Source: Campylobacter sp. UBA1713 (GTDB taxonomy: Bacteria > Campylobacterota > Campylobacteria > Campylobacterales > Campylobacteraceae). From it: a stretch of 9,009 nucleotides of DNA. A program made the translations under genes and the position numbers. The notes beneath the pieces were generated by a model. The model had not been told where the DNA came from, made no database searches, and worked only from the letters and a program-made list of their open reading frames with translations. Below, piece after piece: positions 6,235 to 9,009 of this stretch (its first letter is position 1; every line of letters starts with the position of its first letter). The DNA lies in NCBI GenBank assembly GCA_002317305.1, contig DCIZ01000121.1:1-9009 (forward strand), read 5' to 3'.

Positions 6235-7782
6235 ATGAATTTGTTTAGCGAATTTGAAACGACATTTTCAGTTAAAGAAGCGGCGGCGTGGGCGAGCGAA
6301 TTTTTGGGTAAAAATGTAACAACGTCAAACATTACATATTTGTTAAATTATGGTAAAATAGCACGACTTGAAAACAATCTAATAGACAAATTTGAGTTGC
6401 AGACATATTATGCAAATATCAAAAATTCAGCGTTAAGCACACATCCACTCTCTTTTAGTGAGTTTAAAGAGGCAGAGACGACAAAGCACATTCACAGACT
6501 TCATCCTTACAAAGGCAAATTTATTCCGCAGTTGGTGGAGTATTTTTTGGACACGCACACTGATGAACTAAAAAAAAGTTCGTGTTTTAAAAAAGGCGAT
6601 GTGGTGCTGGATTTTTTTAGCGGAAGCGGGACGACTTTGGCGGTAGCAAATGAGCTTGGGCTTGATGGCGTTGGCGTGGATATTTCGGCTTTTAACGCCA
6701 TTTTGGCAAATTCGAAAATCGCCAAATTTGACCTAAACAGGCTAAAAAACGAGTTGGTTAGGCTAAATTTGGTTTTGGAGCAAAAAGAGGGCAAAATTTT
6801 GGCTTTTGAAAACGAGTTAAATTTGGCTTTAAGTGAATTTAACGCACAAAATTTTCCACAATCTTTCAAGCGACAAGTTGTTTTAAAAGAGATAGACGAA
6901 GCGAAATTTGGTACAGAAAAAGAGGCGGAATTTTTGGGAATTTTTGAAAATATAGCTAAAAAACATGGTGTAAATTTGGAAATTTCTCAAAATGGGACGT
7001 TTTTGGAAAGGTGGTTTTTTAAGTGTGTAAGAGAGGAGATTTTGCTTTTAAAAAGCGAGATAGAGCACTCGCCAAAAGAGCTACAAAACATTCTTAAAAT
7101 CATCTTAAGTCGCACCGCTAGAAGCACAAGAGCCACGACGCACGCAGATTTAGCCACACTTGTAAGCCCTGTTACAAAAAGCTACTACTGCTCAAAACAC
7201 GGGCGAATTTGCAAGCCACTTTTTAGCATTTTAAAATGGTTTAAAAGTTATGGAACTGACTGTGTGAAACGGTTTAGTGAGTTTGCAAATTTTAGGAGTG
7301 CTACAACTCAAATTTGTCTAAATGCCGATTCTAGAAGTGTAAACATCGTAGATGAAGTTGCTAAATTTAACCCAAAGTTTGCAGAGAAGATAAAACACGA
7401 AAAGATAGCTGGAGTCTTTAGCTCGCCACCGTATGTTGGGCTCATAGACTACCACGAACAACATGCGTATGCATATGAAATTTTTGACCTACAAAGAAAC
7501 GATGAAGCCGAGATCGGTTCGCTAAAAAATGGAGCAACAAAAGTCGCAAAAGAGGCATATGTAAAGGGAATTAGCGAAGTTTTACTAAACGCAAAGCGGT
7601 TTTTAAAAGAAGATTATGATGTGTTTTTGGTAGCAAATGACAAATTTGACCTATATCCAAAAATTGCTACATTGGCAAAGATGGAGATAGTTGAGCGTTT
7701 TGAACGTCCAGTTTTAAACAGAAGCGAAAAAAACAAAAATCGCTACAGCGAGACAATTTTTCACTTAAAGGAGGCTAGATGA
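6235..7782 (+). CDS. Type II DNA methyltransferase (probable N4-cytosine, SPPY type)
   Basis: This protects host DNA at the site cut by its partner endonuclease. The 515-residue protein has, in order: a helix-turn-helix-like start (residues 12-60, VKEAAAWASEFLGKNVTTSN) seen in several type II methyltransferases; a motif X-like HPYKGKFIPQLVEYF (90-104); the S-adenosylmethionine motif I DFFSGSGTT (126-134); a long middle region (about 155-385) probably holding target recognition; and the catalytic motif IV SSPPY (396-400). SPPY favours N4-methylcytosine, though N6-adenine is possible. The order motif I, recognition region, motif IV is alpha-type. It starts directly on the dehydrogenase stop codon with only weak GGAG (6219-6222) or GGAAG (6225-6229) signals, so translation may be coupled. 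It overlaps the endonuclease by 4 bases. Its codons look more AT-rich than the preceding gene, hinting at transfer. Confidence 0.9.
   Translation: MNLFSEFETTFSVKEAAAWASEFLGKNVTTSNITYLLNYGKIARLENNLIDKFELQTYYANIKNSALSTHPLSFSEFKEAETTKHIHRLHPYKGKFIPQLVEYFLDTHTDELKKSSCFKKGDVVLDFFSGSGTTLAVANELGLDGVGVDISAFNAILANSKIAKFDLNRLKNELVRLNLVLEQKEGKILAFENELNLALSEFNAQNFPQSFKRQVVLKEIDEAKFGTEKEAEFLGIFENIAKKHGVNLEISQNGTFLERWFFKCVREEILLLKSEIEHSPKELQNILKIILSRTARSTRATTHADLATLVSPVTKSYYCSKHGRICKPLFSILKWFKSYGTDCVKRFSEFANFRSATTQICLNADSRSVNIVDEVAKFNPKFAEKIKHEKIAGVFSSPPYVGLIDYHEQHAYAYEIFDLQRNDEAEIGSLKNGATKVAKEAYVKGISEVLLNAKRFLKEDYDVFLVANDKFDLYPKIATLAKMEIVERFERPVLNRSEKNKNRYSETIFHLKEAR
7767..7774 (+). promoter_or_regulatory. 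Strong ribosome binding site for the endonuclease
   Basis: AAAGGAGG, a near-perfect Shine-Dalgarno sequence, lies inside the last codons of the methyltransferase, four bases before the endonuclease ATG at 7779. It decides that start, and it contrasts with the weak site in front of the methyltransferase. Confidence 0.85.
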
Positions 7783-8543
7783 AAAGTAGCATTAAAGAGC
7801 TTTTAAAGTCGGTTTTGCGAAAAAAATTTGCCACATATGAGCCAGAAACAAACTACATGCCGTTTCACGAAAGGCTCATCGGTAGCGACAAGATGGCACT
7901 TTTTAGTTTTATTCAGGGGCTAAACACCACTTTTGGAACGAGCATCTTTGAGCCTGTTGCGGTTTTGTTGGCAAAAGCCAAATTTGAGATAACTCAAAAG
8001 CAGGTTGTAGTAGGTGAGTTTGTAAGCAAAAATGCGCTTTACCTAATAAGCGAGATTATGGCAAATTTAGAAAGTGGCTTAAGTGAGGCTGATAAATTTG
8101 CAGAAGTTGAAATGATTCTAAAAGTGGCAAAAAGCGGCGAGCTCGTAAGAGTAAAGCCTGTAAAAGCAGACTTGTTTTTACAAAACAAAAATGAAATTTG
8201 GCTGTTTGACCTAAAAACCGCAAAACCAAACAAAAGCTCGTTTGTGGACTACAAACGCACGCTTTTAACGTGGGTGGCGATGGAGGCTTTGCAAAACGAT
8301 GGCGTTAAGACAAATTCGCTTTTAGCCATTCCTTACAATCCATACTTCCCAAAACCATATTCGCGCTGGACGTTAAAAGGTATGTTTGACCTGGCACAAG
8401 AGATAAAGATAGCGGAGGATTTTTGGGATTTTTTAGGCGGAAGTGGAAGTTACGAGATGTTACTTGAGGCGTTTGGCGAGGTTGGAGATGAGATGAGAGA
8501 TGAGTTTGAAGCGTTTTTTAGTAGATTTAAAGCTTGCAGGTGA
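7779..8543 (+). CDS. Type II restriction endonuclease, TdeIII/MjaII-like
   Basis: A 254-residue protein that I recognise as similar to the TdeIII/MjaII endonuclease family, whose studied members cut GGNCC. The resemblance rests on the N-terminal block FHERLIGSDKMALFSFIQG then LNTTFGTSIFEPVA (residues 29-61). A plausible PD-(D/E)XK active site follows: Asp131 in VKADLFL, then Asp144 and Lys146 in WLFDLKTAKPN. The region around 184-197 (IPYNPYFPKPYSRW) is also distinctive. It overlaps the methyltransferase stop by four bases (ATGA), and the adjacent SPPY methyltransferase confirms an R-M pair. The reading frame is intact, so it is probably active, but the specificity is inferred from family memory only. 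No controller gene is present, so regulation may rely on gene order and translation. Confidence 0.82.
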   Translation: MKSSIKELLKSVLRKKFATYEPETNYMPFHERLIGSDKMALFSFIQGLNTTFGTSIFEPVAVLLAKAKFEITQKQVVVGEFVSKNALYLISEIMANLESGLSEADKFAEVEMILKVAKSGELVRVKPVKADLFLQNKNEIWLFDLKTAKPNKSSFVDYKRTLLTWVAMEALQNDGVKTNSLLAIPYNPYFPKPYSRWTLKGMFDLAQEIKIAEDFWDFLGGSGSYEMLLEAFGEVGDEMRDEFEAFFSRFKACR

Positions 8544-8544
8544 G

Positions 8545-8646
8545 ATGAAATTTTGGCGACACCGCTTTCTTATGAGTAACGGCTATAACAAAAAAACAGA
8601 ATGCGTAGAACAAAAAGCGGAATTTGTAAAAATTTGCTTTTTTTGA
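8545..8646 (+). CDS. Doubtful 33-residue open reading frame
   Basis: An ATG one base after the endonuclease stop codon opens a short frame starting MKFWRHRFLMSNGYNKK and ending VKICFF. It has no Shine-Dalgarno sequence of its own beyond what lies in the preceding gene (GCAGGTGAG), and its 3' end lies within the terminator hairpin. It is basic, has two cysteines and shows no family resemblance I recognise. It is most likely a chance frame, listed because it could be read by coupling. Confidence 0.15.
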   Translation: MKFWRHRFLMSNGYNKKTECVEQKAEFVKICFF

Positions 8647-8662
8647 ATTTGTCAAATTCCGC
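8607..8662 (-). terminator. Terminator for the short-chain dehydrogenase gene (minus strand)
   Basis: GCGGAATTTG at 8617-8626 and CAAATTCCGC at 8653-8662 are perfect 10-base inverted repeats with a 26-base loop. Read on the minus strand, the stem is followed by TTTTTG, which suits an intrinsic terminator about 20 bases after the dehydrogenase stop. It shares sequence with the plus-strand terminator, so the two hairpins exclude each other within one molecule. Confidence 0.5.
8612..8644 (+). terminator. Intrinsic terminator for the R-M operon (plus strand)
   Basis: AAAAAGC at 8612-8618 pairs with GCTTTTT at 8636-8642, and an inner AATTT/AAATT stem closes on a short loop. The stem runs into seven T residues (8638-8644). 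It is AU-rich with a GC clamp in the middle, so it is modest in strength, but it is well placed after the last plus-strand gene. Confidence 0.55.
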
Positions 8663-8682
8663 ACTCATCACTTCATTTTTGT

Positions 8683-9009
8683 CTACTTTTTTCGTCCTTT
8701 TTGCACCAGTAAAACAGCTTTTTCTGTAAGTGTTTCTGGCAAAATAGCGGCAAAAAAGCGAGTCAGTTTCATCAAAAAACCGGGCACTATAATGCCTTTT
8801 TTTGCTAGCATTTTTTCCACGCCGTAGCGTGCGACAAAGTCCGCCTCCAGTCCAGAAACCGCAAACTCAGCCCCCGAAACGGCGTTAAAATTTGTTTTCA
8901 CAGGTCCAGGACAAAGCGCACCCACATATACATCGCTTTTTGCCGCTTTTAACTCCGCCCGAAGCGCTCTTGTAAGACGCAAAACATAGGCTTTGCTTGC
9001 GTAGTAACC
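8683..9009 (-). CDS. Short-chain dehydrogenase/reductase, C-terminal part
   Basis: The last 108 residues of an NAD(P)-dependent short-chain dehydrogenase; the N-terminal Rossmann half lies beyond the right edge. The first residues in the window are GYYASKAYV, the catalytic YxxxK motif with its ASK signature. It continues into LTRALRAELK and the family block ALCPGPVKTNF. A frame begun at the TTG near 8982 would miss the active site, so the true gene reads through from outside the window. The C-terminal hydrophobic stretch GFLMKLTRFFAAILPE resembles SDRs of the DltE/YqjQ-like class, which often act on lipids, but the substrate cannot be told. It points towards the R-M pair and shares a terminator region with it. 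Confidence 0.9.
   Translation of the reverse strand, partial: GYYASKAYVLRLTRALRAELKAAKSDVYVGALCPGPVKTNFNAVSGAEFAVSGLEADFVARYGVEKMLAKKGIIVPGFLMKLTRFFAAILPETLTEKAVLLVQKGRKK

Overview
The window looks like chromosomal DNA of a Campylobacterota species, most likely Campylobacter or a close relative. Three things support this: a yceD-rpmF-plsX cluster, an extended -10 promoter of the T-rich epsilonproteobacterial type (TTTTTGGTATAAT), and a carboxyspermidine dehydrogenase-type polyamine gene of the kind known from C. jejuni. The genus is an inference. GC content was judged by eye and the species cannot be named from what is visible.

Layout. Positions 1-125 hold the right end of a repeat element followed by a promoter. 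Positions 126-1670 are a tight operon: yceD (DUF177), rpmF (ribosomal protein L32) and plsX (phosphate acyltransferase). fabH, which commonly follows plsX directly, is instead 554 bases downstream. That gap holds a GTGGC microrepeat, a possible small-RNA unit ending in a strong intrinsic terminator (about 1851-1937), and a complete 172-base palindromic element (1954-2125). fabH and a ModE-type molybdate regulator then form a pair (2225-4216). A second, larger copy of the palindromic element (4218-4468) fills nearly all the space between modE and a short tsaB. A carboxy(nor)spermidine dehydrogenase gene follows (5041-6234). Abutting it without a gap is a type II restriction-modification pair: an SPPY-type DNA methyltransferase (6235-7782) and a TdeIII/MjaII-like endonuclease (7779-8543). 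The last gene is the C-terminal part of a short-chain dehydrogenase on the minus strand. A shared hairpin region separates it from the R-M genes and can act as a terminator in both directions.

How the genes fit together. yceD, rpmF, plsX and fabH link ribosome production to membrane lipid and fatty acid initiation, a widespread bacterial arrangement that is split here by repeat insertion. The dehydrogenase belongs to the alternative spermidine route. The R-M pair is an accessory defence module that appears to borrow the transcription, and possibly the translation, of the polyamine gene.

The most unusual signal is the family of elements bounded by GGGCATCTCTAAAAACTA and its inverse, at 1-45 (partial), 1954-2125 and 4218-4468. 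The complete copy has perfect 18-base terminal inverted repeats and a matching TACA on both sides. Its two arms pair through most of their length. The larger copy has extra sequence in both arms that still pairs. These look like MITE-type fold-back elements that insert between genes and could form long hairpins in transcripts.
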